Source of the DNA: Chloroflexota bacterium
GTDB lineage: Bacteria > Chloroflexota > Anaerolineae > B4-G1
DNA: 6,236 bases
NCBI GenBank assembly: GCA_030596915.1
Contig: JAUVSX010000199.1
Location: 1 to 6,236 of the forward strand
Direction of reading: 5' to 3'
Part shown: one piece after another, positions 4,891 to 6,236 of the stretch
Position numbering within the stretch: the stretch's first letter is position 1
How the letters are laid out: every line of letters starts with the position of its first letter
Made by a program: the position numbers and the translations under genes
Notes under the pieces: model-generated
Told to the model about the DNA's origin: nothing
Seen by the model: only the letters and a program-made list of their open reading frames with translations
The model's database searches: none

Positions 4891-5099
4891 GCGAGAACAA
4901 CACAGACAGAATCGCGGAACTTGAGCGGCAGATCGAGGAGCTGAACGCCCGCATGCCGAAGCACTCGCCTTCGGTGAGTATGCTCGTCGAGCTGGACGAA
5001 TTGGATGCGGCCCTGGAGCAGGCACGCGCTGAGGCGGCCCAGGAGGCAGGGCCGCCCAGGGGCGAGACTGCCCAGACGCCGCTGACGGATCGCAATTGA
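4887..5099 (+). CDS. Small conserved-looking coiled-coil protein, function unknown
   Basis: A 70-residue, highly charged protein. Heptad-like helices cover about residues 6-22 (DRIAELERQIEELNARM) and 31-50 (MLVELDELDAALEQARAEA). They are separated by PKHSPS, which would let the two helices form a hairpin. The last 20 residues are Pro/Gly/Thr-rich and probably disordered. It has no cysteines, no membrane segment and no catalytic motif. The start codon overlaps the osmC stop (ATGA) and its stop overlaps the nfo start (TGATG), so it is tightly built into this operon, which supports it being a real gene. I do not recognise a function; a scaffold or partner for a neighbouring protein is only a guess. 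Confidence 0.75.
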   Translation: MSENNTDRIAELERQIEELNARMPKHSPSVSMLVELDELDAALEQARAEAAQEAGPPRGETAQTPLTDRN

Positions 5100-5950
5100 T
5101 GCGACTCGGTGCTCACGAATCGATCGCTGGCGGGATGCACAAGGCGATCGAGCGCGCGCAATCGGTGGGCTGCGACACGGTACAGTTGTTCGTCAAGGCC
5201 AACCGGGTCTGGGCGGCGAAGCCGCTGGCCGAGGAGGAAATCGCGCGGTTCAAGGTGACGGCTGCGGAGACCGGTATCCACCCGCTCATCGGACACGCAT
5301 CCTACCTGCTGAATCTCGCCTCCCCTGACCAGGACCTCTGGGCCAAGTCTCGGGACACGCTGATCATAGAGCTGGAACGCTGCGAGGCCCTGGGCTGTTC
5401 AGGCCTCGTCCTGCATCCAGGGTCGCACCGCGGCGCCGGCGAGGAGGTTGGGCTCGAGCGCATCGCGCAGGCATTGGGCGAGGTCCATGCAGCGACTCCT
5501 GGCTTCGAAACCCAGGTTCTCCTGGAGACGACTTCGGGCGGCGGCGACACCGTGGGGCATACGTTCGAGCACCTCGCCTGGCTGATAGAACGCGCGCCGG
5601 AGGGCGACAGGCTGGGCGTGTGCCTCGATACCTGCCACGTCTTCACCGCAGGCTATGAGCTGCGCACACCGGAGAGGTACGCCGCGACGATCGCGGCCTT
5701 CGACCGAGTGATCGGTCTGGACCGGCTCAAGGTTGTCCACTTGAACGACTCCAAGGGAGAGCTGGCGAGCCACCGGGACCGTCACGAGCACATTGGCAAG
5801 GGGCAGATCGGCCTCGCGGGCTTCCGGCACATCCTAAACGATCCCCGCCTGGCGGCGGCGCCCGGGTTACTGGAGACACCCAAGGGCGACGATCTCCACG
5901 AGGACGCTGAGAACCTCGCGACCCTGCGGTCACTGGTCGAGCGCACGTAA
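5099..5950 (+). CDS. nfo: Endonuclease IV (apurinic/apyrimidinic endonuclease)
   Basis: A 283-residue TIM-barrel enzyme that cuts DNA 5' of abasic sites and trims damaged 3' ends in base excision repair. It opens with MRLGAHESIAGG, typical of the family. All nine residues of the three-metal zinc centre can be assigned: H66, H106, E143, D177, H180, H214, D227, H229 and E259, with spacing almost identical to E. coli Nfo. Signature blocks are LHPGSH (105-110), LDTCHVFTAGY (176-186) and HLNDSKGELASHRDRHEHIG (214-233). Length is normal. ATG 5099 overlaps the previous stop by one base (TGATG); TTG 5096 would add one residue and is less likely. Placement beside OsmC suits repair of oxidative DNA damage. 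Confidence 0.97.
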   Translation: MRLGAHESIAGGMHKAIERAQSVGCDTVQLFVKANRVWAAKPLAEEEIARFKVTAAETGIHPLIGHASYLLNLASPDQDLWAKSRDTLIIELERCEALGCSGLVLHPGSHRGAGEEVGLERIAQALGEVHAATPGFETQVLLETTSGGGDTVGHTFEHLAWLIERAPEGDRLGVCLDTCHVFTAGYELRTPERYAATIAAFDRVIGLDRLKVVHLNDSKGELASHRDRHEHIGKGQIGLAGFRHILNDPRLAAAPGLLETPKGDDLHEDAENLATLRSLVERT

Positions 5951-5951
5951 G

Positions 5952-6236
5952 ATGAGCGACTTTGACAGCGTCTCGGCTGTGTACGACCGTGGGATGCGGC
6001 CTCTGGAGTGGCTGATCTTCGCACGGCTGAGGAGGCGTATCTTCCCCCGCCTGGGCGGGCGCGTATTGGAGCTGGGAACTGGCACAGGTGTCAACCTGCC
6101 TCTCTATGGAAGGGGCGCTCACGTGATCGGCTTGGATACCAGCGGCGAGATGCTATCCCGGGCGGCGCGCCGCCGCTCGCGGGCGAGCGTGGCGCTGGTC
6201 CGCGCTGACGCCCAGCACCTCCCGTTCCGCAGTGGA
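5952..6236 (+). CDS. Class I SAM-dependent methyltransferase, N-terminal part (cut by window end)
   Basis: The open frame runs 95 codons to the window edge with no stop. The N-terminus FDSVSAVYDRGMRPLEWLIFARLRR is like UbiE/phospholipid N-methyltransferase-type enzymes. Motif I, which binds SAM, is VLELGTGTG (38-46); the acidic ribose-binding residue is D62 in IGLDTS (59-64); and RADAQHLPF (84-92) matches the next conserved block. It would methylate a small molecule or lipid head group; the substrate cannot be told, because the C-terminal half is missing. The ATG lies one base after the nfo stop without a clear ribosome binding site, so it is probably translated by coupling in the osmC-nfo operon. 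Confidence 0.88.
   Translation, partial: MSDFDSVSAVYDRGMRPLEWLIFARLRRRIFPRLGGRVLELGTGTGVNLPLYGRGAHVIGLDTSGEMLSRAARRRSRASVALVRADAQHLPFRSG

Overview
The window is GC-rich bacterial DNA with every gene on the + strand. Genes are packed tightly, with short gaps or overlaps (ATGA, TGATG, an 8-base trxB/ferredoxin overlap). The gene content (FmdB-type zinc ribbon, CsoR-family repressor, double-thioredoxin-fold PDO, TrxB, ferredoxin, geranylgeranyl-reductase-family flavoprotein, OsmC, endonuclease IV) suggests a deep-branching, possibly thermophilic or anaerobic-lineage bacterium such as a member of Chloroflexota. That assignment is an inference from gene style and is not proven here.

Region 1 (1-1324): a near-palindromic operator-like site lies just before a strong ribosome binding site. 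It is followed by a small FmdB-family zinc ribbon protein and a CsoR/CstR (DUF156) repressor that keeps both conserved cysteines but lacks the copper-binding histidine. A perfect 13-bp hairpin then precedes a 226-residue protein disulfide oxidoreductase (PDO). This is the main discovery: the PDO frame is interrupted once, by a TGA that falls exactly on the second cysteine of the C-terminal CPYC active site, and the same frame runs on to a full-length family C-terminus. The simplest reading is a selenoprotein with a CPYU active site (Sec146). A candidate bacterial SECIS hairpin with a GG in its loop begins 8 bases after the TGA.

Region 2 (1327-2563): thioredoxin reductase (TrxB, with an unusual acidic N-terminal extension) starts 2 bases after the PDO stop and overlaps a 68-residue two-cluster ferredoxin. 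PDO and TrxB form an obvious electron relay: NADPH to FAD to CATC of TrxB, then to the PDO thiol/selenol.

Region 3 (2573-4402): a sigma70-like promoter precedes an 84-residue DUF4177-like protein of unknown role. A geranylgeranyl-reductase-family FAD protein (GTG start) and a single-domain cupin follow.

Region 4 (4403-6236): an OsmC-family peroxidatic thiol protein, a small coiled-coil protein, endonuclease IV (Nfo) with all nine metal ligands, and a class I SAM methyltransferase cut off by the window end. These are joined by start/stop overlaps or very short gaps.

Taken together the window looks like a thiol/selenol redox and oxidative-damage cluster: a sulfur-sensing type repressor, a seleno-PDO with its reductase, OsmC, and an abasic-site repair nuclease. 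Eleven annotated stops include five TGA stops, so TGA is not generally reassigned here.
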